From contig JANYCZ010000059.1 in assembly GCA_025360015.1 (NCBI GenBank), positions 186,001 through 250,000 of the forward strand: a stretch of DNA of 64,000 nucleotides. The letters are read 5' to 3'. This DNA is from Verrucomicrobiota bacterium. GTDB taxonomy: Bacteria > Verrucomicrobiota > Verrucomicrobiia > Verrucomicrobiales > Verrucomicrobiaceae. Position numbers and translations under genes: made by a program. The notes below the pieces were generated by a model that did no database searches, was not told the origin of the DNA, and saw nothing but the letters and a program-made list of their open reading frames with translations. Shown here one piece after another: positions 54,225-63,861 of this stretch (its first letter is position 1; each line of letters starts with the position of its first letter).

Positions 54225-57200
54225 CTAGGGCTGCGACACACGGATGCGTACAAAGACAGAACTGGACCCATTGACCGACAGTGTGAACACATGCTGGGCG
54301 CCGGTGCCGGCATCGCTAAAACCTGCCGTGCTCCAGCTTGCAGCATCGAGTGTCTGGCTCCATTCCGCTGCGTAGCTGATGCCGCTGACGCCTGTGGGTT
54401 CGGAAAAATTGTACACAATGGTGCTGCCATTGTATTGCGGCTGCGGGATCTGGCTCCGCCCGTTCTGCTGCGGATTCGAGCCGAAAGCGTATTCAAGCAA
54501 ATTGGCGACCCCGTCGTGATCTGGATCAGCGGTGTTCGCGGCATTGCCAGCGTTGAGCAGGCTGCCGAAGTTTGTCAGCCGCCAGTTGTCGAGCACGCTC
54601 ATTCCTGTGCCCATAAGTGTGATGTCGAAGGGGTTTTCGTCAGGGTCATTGCTGGTGATGTGGATGGCCGCCGTCTTGGCCCCGGCGCTGGTCGGGGTAA
54701 AACGCACGGTAAAGGCGGTGGTGCCGTTCGGGCCTGCCACGGGGCCTACAGGGGCGGAGATGAGGCTGAACATCACCGCGTCCGGCCCATCAAGGGACGG
54801 GGTGAGGCCGGTGAGATTGGATGCCGTGAGGTTCTTGACGAAGAACACAAGACTGGTGGCATTGCCGACGAGCAGATTGCCAAAATCTTTCGACCCGCCA
54901 TCGGGGATGTTGTTGTTGAAAGGCTGCTCCACCGCAATGTCGGGGGCGTTCACGGTGAGTACAAAGGTGTCCGCAGCGGAAAGTGTGCCGTCGCTGACGG
55001 TAACCGTGATGGTGGCGGCCCCCACCTGGTTGAAGTTCGGCACCACAGTCACATTACGGCTCGCGCCACTGCCACCGAGGAAGATGCTTTCGTTAGGCAC
55101 CAAGGCGAGGTTCGACGAAGTGGCGGTGACGGTCAGCGAAACAGCCGCAGTTTCGACATCATCAACAGTGAACGGCAGCGTGTTGGTCAGGGTGTTGTAA
55201 GTGATGACCTGATCCGTGATGTCGGTGATCGTAGGTGCATCATTCACTGCGGTGACGGTGAGCAGGAAGGTGTCGCTTGTTGTCGTGGTACCATCGTTCA
55301 CCGTGACGGTGATGGTTGTGGTGCCATTCTGGTTGGCCGCCGGGGTCACCGTCACCGTGCGGTTCGCGCTGCTGCCGCCAAACACGATGCTGGCGTCCGG
55401 CACCAGAGTCTTATTGCTGGAGGCACCCGTCACCGTGAGGACGGACGCAGCCGTCTCCACATCTCCTACCGTGAACGGCAGCGCGCCGGTGCTGGCGTCT
55501 TCATTGATGGTCTGGTCGAGGATGTCGGAGATCGTGGGCGCATCGTTTACCGCTATCACATTCACGATGAAGGTGCGCACGACGGTGTTGTTGCTCACGC
55601 CACCATCATTGACCGTCACAGTGATGACGGCCGCGCCATTCGCATTGGCCACGGGCGTATAGCTGAGTGACCCGGTTGTATCTGGACTGTTGTAGCTGAC
55701 GGTGGGATGAGGGATCAGGTTCGTGTTGCTCGACAGCGCGGTAACGATGAGCGTTTGGAATTCATTGGGGCCTGCTGTGATGCCACTGAGATTGATCGTC
55801 TGCAGGACGGCGTCTTCCAGAATGGCCGCCGGATTGCTGATGACATCCAGCGTGGGCGGGTCATTCACAGCCGTGACGGTGACAACGAAAGTCTGGGTAA
55901 AGAGATTGTTCACAGCCTGACCGTCATTGACCGTGACGGTGATCGTCGCCGTGCCGTTGGCATTCGCCACAGGGGTGTAGCTGAGTGATCCGGTCGTGCC
56001 GGGACTGGTGTAATTCACCGTCGGATTCGGAATCAGCGCGGTGTTGTCCGAGGTCGCCGTGAGGGTAATCGTCTGGCTTTCATTCGGTCCGGCGGTGATG
56101 CCACTGAGATTCACGGTCTGCTGCGCGGCATCTTCGGGGATGGCAGCGGGGTTGCTGATGACATTGAATGCCGGCGGATCATTCACTGCAATGACCGTGA
56201 GCAGAAAGGCGCTGTTCGTGGTCGTCGTGCCATCGCTGACGGTGACGGTGATCGTTGCCGTGCCATTCTGATTCGCTGCGGGTGTGACGGTCACTGTACG
56301 GCTCGCGCCACTTCCGCCAAAAACGATGTTGGCCAGCGGCACCAGCGTGGTGTTGGTCGAGGCTTTCGACAGCGTCAGGGAGGCGGCGGCCGTCTCTACA
56401 TCGCCCACAGTGAAATTCAGCGCACCCGTGTTGTTGTCTTCATTGATCGTCTGATCAGAAATGGCCGTGATCGTAGGCGCATCATTCACCGCCGTCACAT
56501 TCACGGTGAAAGTACGGACGATGGTGTTGTTGCTCACGTCACCGTCATTGACGGTCACGGTGATGGTGGCCGAGCCATTCGCATTCGCCACCGGCGTATA
56601 GCTCAAAGAGCCAGTCGTACCTGGGCTGGTGTAGCTGACGGTGGGATTGGGAATCAGGCTCGTGTTGCTTGATGTGGCGGTGACGATGAGCGTCTGCGAT
56701 TCATTCGGCCCCGCTGTGATGCCGGTGAGATTGATCGTCTGCATGACGGCGTCTTCCAGAATGGCCGTTGGGTTGCTGATGACATCCAGCGTGGGCGGAT
56801 CATTCACCGCGGTGACGGTGACGACGAATGTCTGAGTGAAAAGATTGTTTGCGGCCTGCCCGTCATTGACCGTGACGGTGATCGTCGCCGTGCCGCTGGC
56901 ATTGGCCACAGGGGTGTACTTCAGGGAGCCCGTCGCACTAGGGCTGGTGTAGGTCACCGTGGGATTCGGGATCAGAGCCGTGTTGTCCGAAGTGGCCGTG
57001 ACAGTGAGGGTTTGGGATTCATTCGGCCCGGCGCTGATGCCGGAGAGGTTCACAGTCTGCTGCGCGGCATCTTCGAGAATGGCGGTGGGATTGCTGATGG
57101 CATTGAGCGTGGGCGGATCATTCACCGCCGTGACCGTGAGCAAAAAGGTGCTGTTCGTGGTCGTCGTGCCATCGCTCACCGTGACGGTGATCGTCGCCGT

Positions 57201-60200
57201 CCCGTTCTGATTGGCTGCAGGCACCACGGTCACGGTGCGGCTCGCGCCACTGCCGCCAAAGGTGATGTTCGCATTCGGCACCAGCGTCGTATTGCTCGAA
57301 GCGCCCGTCAGAGTGAGGGCGCTTGCAGCCGTCTCCACATCTCCTACCGTGAAGCTCAGCGCTCCGGTGTCATTGTCCTCATTGATCGTCTGATTGGAGA
57401 GGCTGCTGAGCGTCGGCGCATTGTTTGTGCCTGTGCCGCTCAGGGCGATACTGAAGACGAGCGCGGCGCTGTCGTCGCTGCTGATCTGCAGCGTGGTGCT
57501 GCGTGTGCCCACAGCCGCCGGGGTGAAGACCACGGAGAACGTGGTGCTGGTGCCAGAGGCAAGGCTGGTCGTCATGCCGGCGGCGTTCACAGCAAAATCC
57601 GTCGCATTTCCGCCGGTCGCATTCACCCCGCTGAGATTCAGGGGCAGGTCGCCCGTGTTCTTGATCGTAAACGTCAGGCTCTGCGTCGCCGCCACCGCCA
57701 CGCTGCCGAAAGCCTTGCTGCCGCCATTCGTGATGCCTGTACCCGCAGGCTGCTCAACCACGATCGACTGCGCTCGCGGTACGACGACCACAGAGGATGT
57801 GCCCGGAACTCCATTCGCAAACACCGTGAGCAGCGCCTGCCCGGGCGGAAACCCAGCGGTGGATGCCGAAGTGAAAGCGGTGGCGGACATGCTCGTCCCA
57901 GAGTCAGGCAGGAGAAAGCTGGTCTGACCGCTGCCAAGACTGCGAAGCTGCACCAGCGGATAACTGGTGGCCGAATCTTGAAAGCCCCCGCTAGACCCGC
58001 CCGAAACACCCGTGAACCCGCTGCCCGCGAGTGTGAAGCGCCCAGTAGCATCGCTGGTCACCGTGCTGATCTGCGGCTGCGCTGAGGGTGCAAACCCGAG
58101 ACCAAAATCGAACAACTCCGAGGTGTTGCTCACGGAACCGCCACCAATCAAAACCCTGCCATTCGGAAGCAGCGTCATGGCAGTAGATGACCGCGATACA
58201 GACATGTTTCCAGCCGGGCTCCATAAGCCGGTCACGGGATCATAAATCTCGGAACTCGCAAGGCCGCTTGAAGCATTGCTGCCACCTGAGACAAGAACCT
58301 TTCCATTGGGAAGCAAGACTGACTGATGGTTGTAGCGTGCGGCTGCCATCGATCCCGTCGAGCTCCACACACCCGTCACGGGATCAAAAATCTCAGCGCT
58401 CGCATATGGGACGATCAAGGGATTCATCGTGCATCCCCCGGCCACCAGGACTTTGCCATTAGCCAAAAGAGTGGCCGTGTGCATCTGGCGGGGGGTGACC
58501 ATGCTGCCGGTAACCGTCCACAAGCCAGTCGCTGAGTCATAAAGCTCACATCCTGCGAGACCGACATCTCCATATCCATTAGCAGAACCTCCGGCCATCA
58601 GCACCTTGCCATTTGAAAAGGCATTCGCGGTATGATACTGTCTGGATGAGTGAAGGCTTCCCGTGCTGCTCCAGGTGCCTGAAGCAGGATCGTAAAGTTC
58701 GCAGCCGGACATGCCATTTGGATTTCCGCCAGCGACGGCGAGCACCTTGCCATTGGGCAGTAGCGCTGTGGCAAATCGATAACGGGTGGTCTTCAATGCG
58801 CCGCTGGTGCTCCAAGTGCCCGCTGACGGATCGTAGAGCTCCGTGCTTGATATGAAACTGAATGACGGGCCGATCCCTCCGATCGCCAGCACTTTGCCAC
58901 TGGGCAGCAGGACGGCCGTATGCTCACCACGAGCCTGCGACATGGCTCCGGTGCCAGACCAAGTGCCAGCGCCAGCGTCATAGAGCTCCACCGAGGTCAG
59001 GTAAGATCCCGAAGAGGACCCTCCCGCTGCAAGCACCTTGCCGTTCGGCAATAGTGTTCCCGTATGATAGATCCGCGCAGTCGCCATCGCCCCCGTGCTG
59101 CTCCACGCCGGACTGGCCGATGTAAAAACTTCAACACTCGCGGTCACGATGGCGTATGTACCCATTCCGCCCGCAAACATGACGGCACCGCCCGGCAGCA
59201 GTGTTGCAGTCGCGTCCGAACGCTGGTTCGCCATTGAAACGGTGGCACTCCAGGTGCCGGTGCCGGGATTGTAGATCTCTGCGCTCGTCAGCATGACCCT
59301 GCCCGGCCCCATCATTACATAGCCCCCCGCAGTCAACACCTTGCCGCTCGGCAGCAGCACCGCCTGATGGGAGACACGCGCCGCCGCCATCGCACCCGTG
59401 ACACTCCATGAGTTTGTCCCCGGATCATACAGCTCCGCACTCGCCAGTGTACTCGTCTCCTGCCCCCCTGAAACGAGCACCTTCCCATTCGGCAGCAACG
59501 TGGCCGCATGAAGCCGCCGAGCCGTCGCTAGTGAGCCAGCCGCACTCCACGTGCCTGCCACGGGATCGTAAAGCTCAGCCGAGGCAAGTTGGGCCGAAGA
59601 TCCGGAGCCCCCAACGACAAGCAGTTTGCCATTGGCCAGCAAAGTAGCGGTGTGGGATTGACGCCCAGTAGTCAATGATCCCGTGGCCGTCCATGTGTTT
59701 GACGCAGGATCATACAGTTCCGCCTGGGTGTTGACGCCGCTCGAATCAGCTCCAACCACCAGCACCTTCCCGTTCGTCAGCAACGTCGCAGTGTGCAAAG
59801 CGTGGGTGGTTAACGTATCTGGGGTTTTGGTCCAGTTGCCCGAGGCAGGATCGTACAGCTCCGCTCCCAAGTAGGGAGAACCATAACCAACCAAATAATC
59901 ACTTATTCCACCCGTGAAGAGCACCTTGCCATTCGGCAGCATGGTCAGCGTTCCATTGTAGGCACGATGCTGGGGCGTTCCCGTGGTTGTCACAATCCCA
60001 CTAGCCGGGTCGTATAACTCAGCCGTCGAGGCAAAAGCGGTCGCAGTGCTGCCCCCGACAATCAGCACCTTCCCATTGTTGAGCAAAACCGAATTGTGAT
60101 CGTACCGAGCCGTTAGCAGCGATCCGCCGCTCACAAACGCATCCGCCCCCACGGCTGGTGAGGAAAGCAAGACTCCAGCCAAAGCCAGAATGAGAAAGCG

Positions 60201-60218
60201 GACGAAATTGAGAGCCAT
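54225..60218 (-). CDS. Giant secreted protein: 14 kelch-like repeats, 8 cadherin-like modules
   Basis: 1997 residues from the ATG at 60218, signal peptide MALNFVRFLILALAGVLLSS with AVGADA after it. Residues about 25-730 hold 14 kelch-like repeats (each with a LLPNGKVLVSGG-type strand then AELYDP). A choice-of-anchor D part follows (about 830-940), then 8 cadherin-like modules (each beginning near DPPTL or DAPTI), a second anchor-D part, and a C-terminal domain with DPDHDGVANLLEYAFGSNP. It should be extracellular and adhesive or sugar-binding. DNA repeats of about 939 bp underlie the modules. Confidence 0.9.
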   Translation of the reverse strand: MALNFVRFLILALAGVLLSSPAVGADAFVSGGSLLTARYDHNSVLLNNGKVLIVGGSTATAFASTAELYDPASGIVTTTGTPQHRAYNGTLTMLPNGKVLFTGGISDYLVGYGSPYLGAELYDPASGNWTKTPDTLTTHALHTATLLTNGKVLVVGADSSGVNTQAELYDPASNTWTATGSLTTGRQSHTATLLANGKLLVVGGSGSSAQLASAELYDPVAGTWSAAGSLATARRLHAATLLPNGKVLVSGGQETSTLASAELYDPGTNSWSVTGAMAAARVSHQAVLLPSGKVLTAGGYVMMGPGRVMLTSAEIYNPGTGTWSATVSMANQRSDATATLLPGGAVMFAGGMGTYAIVTASVEVFTSASPAWSSTGAMATARIYHTGTLLPNGKVLAAGGSSSGSYLTSVELYDAGAGTWSGTGAMSQARGEHTAVLLPSGKVLAIGGIGPSFSFISSTELYDPSAGTWSTSGALKTTRYRFATALLPNGKVLAVAGGNPNGMSGCELYDPASGTWSSTGSLHSSRQYHTANAFSNGKVLMAGGSANGYGDVGLAGCELYDSATGLWTVTGSMVTPRQMHTATLLANGKVLVAGGCTMNPLIVPYASAEIFDPVTGVWSSTGSMAAARYNHQSVLLPNGKVLVSGGSNASSGLASSEIYDPVTGLWSPAGNMSVSRSSTAMTLLPNGRVLIGGGSVSNTSELFDFGLGFAPSAQPQISTVTSDATGRFTLAGSGFTGVSGGSSGGFQDSATSYPLVQLRSLGSGQTSFLLPDSGTSMSATAFTSASTAGFPPGQALLTVFANGVPGTSSVVVVPRAQSIVVEQPAGTGITNGGSKAFGSVAVAATQSLTFTIKNTGDLPLNLSGVNATGGNATDFAVNAAGMTTSLASGTSTTFSVVFTPAAVGTRSTTLQISSDDSAALVFSIALSGTGTNNAPTLSSLSNQTINEDNDTGALSFTVGDVETAASALTLTGASSNTTLVPNANITFGGSGASRTVTVVPAANQNGTATITVTVSDGTTTTNSTFLLTVTAVNDPPTLNAISNPTAILEDAAQQTVNLSGISAGPNESQTLTVTATSDNTALIPNPTVTYTSPSATGSLKYTPVANASGTATITVTVNDGQAANNLFTQTFVVTVTAVNDPPTLDVISNPTAILEDAVMQTINLTGITAGPNESQTLIVTATSSNTSLIPNPTVSYTSPGTTGSLSYTPVANANGSATITVTVNDGDVSNNTIVRTFTVNVTAVNDAPTITAISDQTINEDNNTGALNFTVGDVETAAASLTLSKASTNTTLVPLANIVFGGSGASRTVTVTPAANQNGTATITVTVSDGTTTTNSAFLLTVIAVNDPPAFNVISNPAAIPEDAAQQTVNLSGITAGPNESQTITLTATSDNTALIPNPTVNYTSPGTTGSLSYTPVANANGTATITVTVNDGQAVNNLFTQTFVVTVTAVNDPPTLDVISNPAAILEDAVLQTINLSGITAGPNEFQTLIVTALSSNTNLIPHPTVSYNSPDTTGSLSYTPVANANGAAVITVTVNDGGVSNNTVVRTFIVNVIAVNDAPTISDILDQTINEDASTGALPFTVGDVETAASVLTVTGASSNKTLVPDASIVFGGSSANRTVTVTPAANQNGTTTITVTVNDGTTTTSDTFLLTVTAVNDAPTITDITDQVITYNTLTNTLPFTVDDVETAAVSLTVTATSSNLALVPNESIFLGGSGASRNVTVVPNFNQVGAATITVTVSDGTLSAADTFVLTVNAPDIAVEQPFNNNIPDGGSKDFGNLLVGNATSLVFFVKNLTASNLTGLTPSLDGPDAVMFSLISAPVGPVAGPNGTTAFTVRFTPTSAGAKTAAIHITSNDPDENPFDITLMGTGMSVLDNWRLTNFGSLLNAGNAANTADPDHDGVANLLEYAFGSNPQQNGRSQIPQPQYNGSTIVYNFSEPTGVSGISYAAEWSQTLDAASWSTAGFSDAGTGAQHVFTLSVNGSSSVFVRIRVSQP
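54960..57430. repeat. Tandem ~939-bp DNA repeats within the kelch/cadherin gene
   Basis: Module starts at about 57418, 56479 and 55540 (minus strand) begin the same three-module block (types A, B, C), period about 939 bp. Two full blocks and the first module of a third are present. Identity is high. Confidence 0.8.
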
Positions 60219-60313
60219 AAAGCCATGCAGCCTAGCAAGGACCGCATGCACTGGAAGCTCAATCTTTAGCCACCCACGCCCAAGCGCCTAATGGAAATAC
60301 GCAGCCTGCGGTC

Positions 60314-60946
60314 TTACGGCGGCGGCAGCGGCACGTCATTGATCTTGGGCGGAGCGGGCGGCGCGGGGATCGGCGTGGACGGCGGCGGAAGAATCGGATT
60401 GGGCGGCAGGCCGGTACGGGCTGGCGGGGCATTCATGCTGCGGCGCTGCTGCGTCCCCAGTCCTTGATTCGGTGCTGGCGTCTGCTGGGTGGGGATGGCG
60501 CTCCTGACCTCCACTGGCGGAGCGGCGCTGGCATCCGCAAAGCTGACCCAGCCGGCCTGATCGCCCTTCTGCAACTGGATGCGGGTCTTGTCCACGCTCT
60601 CGCCGGGTTTGACGGCGCGGATCTTGATGCCCATCTCGTTTTCCGAACCAATGCGGGCCTCCATGACCTGTGAACTGATGCGGTCCACCAGCACGGCGAC
60701 GATGCCACCATCGATCTCGTAGATGCCGGAGAGGCTCAGGTTGTCGGAGAAGTTTGGGCCGGCGGGTGCATCGGGCGAAGGCAGGTCCTTGGTGGTGAAA
60801 ATGGAGCGCTCCCACAAGGCGGCGAAGTGCTCCAGCTTCGGAAATGGCACGGGGGGGCCGTTCTGCTTTTTGGGCTCCTGGGCGGAGGCGTTCGTGGCCA
60901 TCATCGCCAGGCCAAGCAGAGAGAATGACAACAGGAAAAGTTTCAT
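60314..60946 (-). CDS. Small periplasmic protein of the secretion operon (GspC/PilP-like position)
   Basis: 210 residues with a signal peptide (LFLLSFSLLGLAMMATNASAQ). The middle (about 45-110) reads LWERSIFTTKDLPSP, LSLSGIYEIDGGIVAVLVDR and MGIKIRAVKPGESV, a small beta domain resembling the HR region of GspC or PilP that meets the secretin. The C-terminus is Pro-rich. It follows the gspM-like gene with a 2-bp gap. Homology by sequence is weak; the assignment rests on position and shape. Confidence 0.6.
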   Translation of the reverse strand: MKLFLLSFSLLGLAMMATNASAQEPKKQNGPPVPFPKLEHFAALWERSIFTTKDLPSPDAPAGPNFSDNLSLSGIYEIDGGIVAVLVDRISSQVMEARIGSENEMGIKIRAVKPGESVDKTRIQLQKGDQAGWVSFADASAAPPVEVRSAIPTQQTPAPNQGLGTQQRRSMNAPPARTGLPPNPILPPPSTPIPAPPAPPKINDVPLPPP

Positions 60947-60948
60947 GG

Positions 60949-61530
60949 CTAGTTCACTTTGCTGACCTTGGGGGCTGATTTTTCACGGTAGAACTGCGTG
61001 AACTCGACCTCGGCGTTGATGGTCTTGTTTGTCCCGCTGGGATTGATCTGCATGCGGGTGATGCCGAGAAAACTCTGCGGCTGCTGCAGTGCGTGCAGCC
61101 AGCCAAAGAAGGCCTTCTCCTGCGCTCCGGCGATCGTGATCTTCACGGTCGCCTTGTCAAAGTAGCCGAGGCTTTCCTCCACTGGCAGACCGTCTGGACC
61201 CAGGACGCGTGCGGCTTCGATGAACTCTTTGCCGCCGATGCTGAGGCCCATTTTTTCCGCCTCTCCCGTTATGACTTCCAGCATCTTGGCCGAGGCTTCC
61301 TGCCCGCTGGTGAAGTTGGGGCAGCGCTCCTCAAGCCAGCCGTACTTGTCCGCCCAGTCTGCGCCTTGAGAGATGGCGAGATTCATCTCACCGAGGCGAT
61401 CACGCAGCGTGTCGTTCTCCTCGCGGATGGCCATGTAATTTTTGAAGGCATACATGAGCCCGCCACCGCCGATGATGGCGAGGAACAGGAAGGCGAAGAC
61501 GCCGAGCAATACTTTCTCACTCTTCTTCAT
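60949..61530 (-). CDS. GspM/PilO-like protein
   Basis: 193 residues. One N-terminal membrane helix (LLGVFAFLFLAIIGGGGLMYAF) then a short coiled coil and a ferredoxin-like periplasmic part ending in INAEVEFTQFY. The layout is that of GspM/PilO, which links the inner-membrane assembly platform of type II secretion or type IV pili. Overlaps the gspL-like gene by 4 bp. Confidence 0.65.
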   Translation of the reverse strand: MKKSEKVLLGVFAFLFLAIIGGGGLMYAFKNYMAIREENDTLRDRLGEMNLAISQGADWADKYGWLEERCPNFTSGQEASAKMLEVITGEAEKMGLSIGGKEFIEAARVLGPDGLPVEESLGYFDKATVKITIAGAQEKAFFGWLHALQQPQSFLGITRMQINPSGTNKTINAEVEFTQFYREKSAPKVSKVN

Positions 61531-62744
61531 TCGCCTACCCCTCCCTTCAGTTCAAAGGTGGCGCTGTTGTCGCTGGCGATGACCACCGGCGGCCCGTTCA
61601 AGGCGAACAGAGCCAGCGCTTCGAGGGACTTGAGCGCCTGAGTGTATTCCAAAGCGAGGGATGCGGAGGGCATGCGGCCACGCAGATTCATGCGCTCCGG
61701 CGTCCATTCCCAGTGCGTGATGGAGGCCTCCTTGGAAGATTCGGGCTCCATGCAGTGCAGCAGAAATTGCTGCGGCCACGTCGTCGGGTCCACGGCAGGC
61801 GCGGCCTCATGCCATGCCTTCTTGTGATCCATGACCCGCGAGGCTCGCGGTGTGAGATTGGCAACTTTTTCGCGCAGCAAGTTGCGCTCCTGCAAGGCAA
61901 GCGAAGTAAGCGTGGCGACGATGGCAATCGCTGCGGCGATCACTGTCCCTGTCGCGAGCGCCATGAAACGTGTCTTGGACCGGCGCATCTGGCTTTGACG
62001 CTCGGCGGTCACATCCTGCGGCATGATCAGGCTGGAGCCGCGCTCAGGCATCGTGGGTGCGGGCATGTCGCAGCGGTAGGCCGTCAAACCTGTGACACGC
62101 TGGATCTGCGCGACGTCACCTTCATCAATCCACAGCACGATGCTTTCGAGCCGACCCAGCACTCCTTGGAAACCAAGCTGCAAACAGATGTTGTTCAACT
62201 CCGCGAGTGCGTTTCCGTCCAGCTTGTTCGCGGAGAGTGGCGTGCAGTAGATCAACTGCGATCCGCTGGTGATGGCGACGACAAGACGACCAAGTTCACG
62301 GAAGATCGTGAGGCTGTTCTGCACCAGCGGGTAGCACAGTGCATGCAGCGTCACTTCATCCGGCAGGCGCGCGGTGTCGGTCAGCGGTGTCGGCAGGTCT
62401 TTGAGCGCGAGGATGCGCGTGAGATACGCGCCTTCCTTCCCCTGCATGTTGCGCACCTGCACGCTGGACTCTTCGTCCTCGGCCTTGATGCCCATGCGTT
62501 CGAGATGCAGCAGCGCCATGCTGCGCAGATGTTCGGGCTGCCCCTTGAGCCAGGCAGGCAGCGCCCAGAAATACACCGTGGGAAGTGCGAGCACGCGGCG
62601 CTGCGCCTCTTTGCCAAATCGCGCGCCTTCGGCGGTCTGCTCGCCATTCAACACACAGGCAGCGCCCTCCGCACCGGTCCAGCTTTGCCAGACGTGTGTG
62701 CCGGGGAGCAGCAGCTCGCAGGGTGGTTTACGTGTTTTTGCCAT
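61527..62744 (-). CDS. GspL/PilM-N-like protein
   Basis: 405 residues from the ATG at 62744 (the frame to 63023 overlaps gspK and is rejected). The N-terminal part (about 1-265) is an actin-like/PilM-like fold (FRELGRLVVAITSGSQLIYC, LNNICLQLGFQGVLGRLESIVLWIDEG). One membrane helix follows (FMALATGTVIAAAIAIVATLTSLAL, about 290-312), then a coiled coil and a small periplasmic domain. This is the GspL layout, or a PilM-PilN fusion. It overlaps gspK by 17 bp. Confidence 0.75.
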   Translation of the reverse strand: MAKTRKPPCELLLPGTHVWQSWTGAEGAACVLNGEQTAEGARFGKEAQRRVLALPTVYFWALPAWLKGQPEHLRSMALLHLERMGIKAEDEESSVQVRNMQGKEGAYLTRILALKDLPTPLTDTARLPDEVTLHALCYPLVQNSLTIFRELGRLVVAITSGSQLIYCTPLSANKLDGNALAELNNICLQLGFQGVLGRLESIVLWIDEGDVAQIQRVTGLTAYRCDMPAPTMPERGSSLIMPQDVTAERQSQMRRSKTRFMALATGTVIAAAIAIVATLTSLALQERNLLREKVANLTPRASRVMDHKKAWHEAAPAVDPTTWPQQFLLHCMEPESSKEASITHWEWTPERMNLRGRMPSASLALEYTQALKSLEALALFALNGPPVVIASDNSATFELKGGVGE

Positions 62745-63861
62745 GGGCGGGGATTTCACCACGCCAGACGGCCCTGCCGTCCTGCGTGATGAGGATGAGT
62801 TTGCGTTGCAGGGGTCCGAGCGAGCCGACGCTCTCGATGCGGCGGATGGGACCAGCGAATTGAATCCATTGCGTGAGCTGTGCGACGATCTGCGGCTGAA
62901 ACACACCCAGCAGCTGCGCCACCTGCGGCACGCTGCCGAGGCGCACATCGTCCTGCGTGTGCAGCGCGCCATCGCGCCCGGCACGCAGCGTGAGCAGCGG
63001 CTGCACGCGCTCCATCGGCACATCGGCCAGCAGGGCGATGAGCTCTGGACGCGCGTCGTTCACATCCACGCGGCCATCGCCAAACACCGTGAACCACTCG
63101 CGCCAGTCAGGCCGCTCGATATTGACGATGTCCATGCCGCGCACCAGCAGCATCTCCTCGACTTCTTTGAAGGGGTGGTTGAACGGCATGCCCTCGAAAC
63201 CCATCTTTTCGTACTCGCGTTTCTCGGCACCGTTGAGGCTGACATTGGCATCGGCATCCACCCAGTCCTTCAGGGCGTCGCATAGGGCGGAGACAAAATC
63301 CGGCTTGAAGCCCCAGCTCGTGAACAACCGGCGCAGCAGCACCTTGTCACCGGTCTGGATGAGATGATTGGCGTTCAGCCGCGCCTCCTCGGCCACCAGC
63401 TTGACGTTATACCCACCGCCGTCATTTGCGCTGAAGTGCAACAGCGGATCGTCCTCACGCATGACGGGATGCCGCGCCACCTCGATGCCCATTTCCGCAT
63501 AGCGTTTGGCAAAAATTCGCCCCCGCATCATGCGTGTGTACTGGGAGTCCGCCTGCAAGGCCTTGGCTCCCGCAAACATGACCATGCCCAGAATCGCGAT
63601 CATCCAAAACACCACAATGAGCGCAGATCCGCGCCGCAATGCCGAATGCCGGATGGCAATTAGCGAAGGAATAACCAAGCCACGCGACAGCGTCTTGGAG
63701 TGCGGTGGCAAGCGCAGCGCGACACCGCTTTCGCCAGCCGGCTTCACAACCAAAGACTCACCAGCGTTCGAAAGCGACATCACGGCCGCCGACGCGACGA
63801 AGCCGCCGGATCTTGCCGATCGGATCGCCTTGTCTTCGGTTACTGGAATTTCATTCGTCAT
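62728..63861 (-). CDS. gspK: General secretion pathway protein GspK
   Basis: 377 residues. The pseudopilin-like helix is GSALIVVFWMIAILGMVMFAGAKAL (about 79-103), after RR, followed by ARLNANHL, ALCDALKDWVDADANVSLNGAEKREYE and HPFKEVEEMLLVRGM, GDGRVDVNDARPELIALL, which is the GspK saddle domain. The leader before the helix is 78 residues, far longer than the usual 10 or less; it contains a REP-like repeat (63697-63733). The ATG overlaps the upstream stop as ATGA, so this long leader is probably translated. Confidence 0.85.
   Translation of the reverse strand: MTNEIPVTEDKAIRSARSGGFVASAAVMSLSNAGESLVVKPAGESGVALRLPPHSKTLSRGLVIPSLIAIRHSALRRGSALIVVFWMIAILGMVMFAGAKALQADSQYTRMMRGRIFAKRYAEMGIEVARHPVMREDDPLLHFSANDGGGYNVKLVAEEARLNANHLIQTGDKVLLRRLFTSWGFKPDFVSALCDALKDWVDADANVSLNGAEKREYEKMGFEGMPFNHPFKEVEEMLLVRGMDIVNIERPDWREWFTVFGDGRVDVNDARPELIALLADVPMERVQPLLTLRAGRDGALHTQDDVRLGSVPQVAQLLGVFQPQIVAQLTQWIQFAGPIRRIESVGSLGPLQRKLILITQDGRAVWRGEIPAHGKNT
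63697..63733. repeat. REP-like repeat inside the gspK leader
   Basis: Flanks GGAGTGCGG (63697-63705) and CCGCTTTCG (63725-63733) match those at 20692-20719. The stem is GCGGTG (63702-63707) with CACCGC (63723-63728). Confidence 0.65.

Noticed and set aside
54156-58085. Plus-strand open frames over the giant kelch gene
   Set aside because: They repeat with the period of the minus-strand modules and show no family features; they are shadows of the repeat gene.
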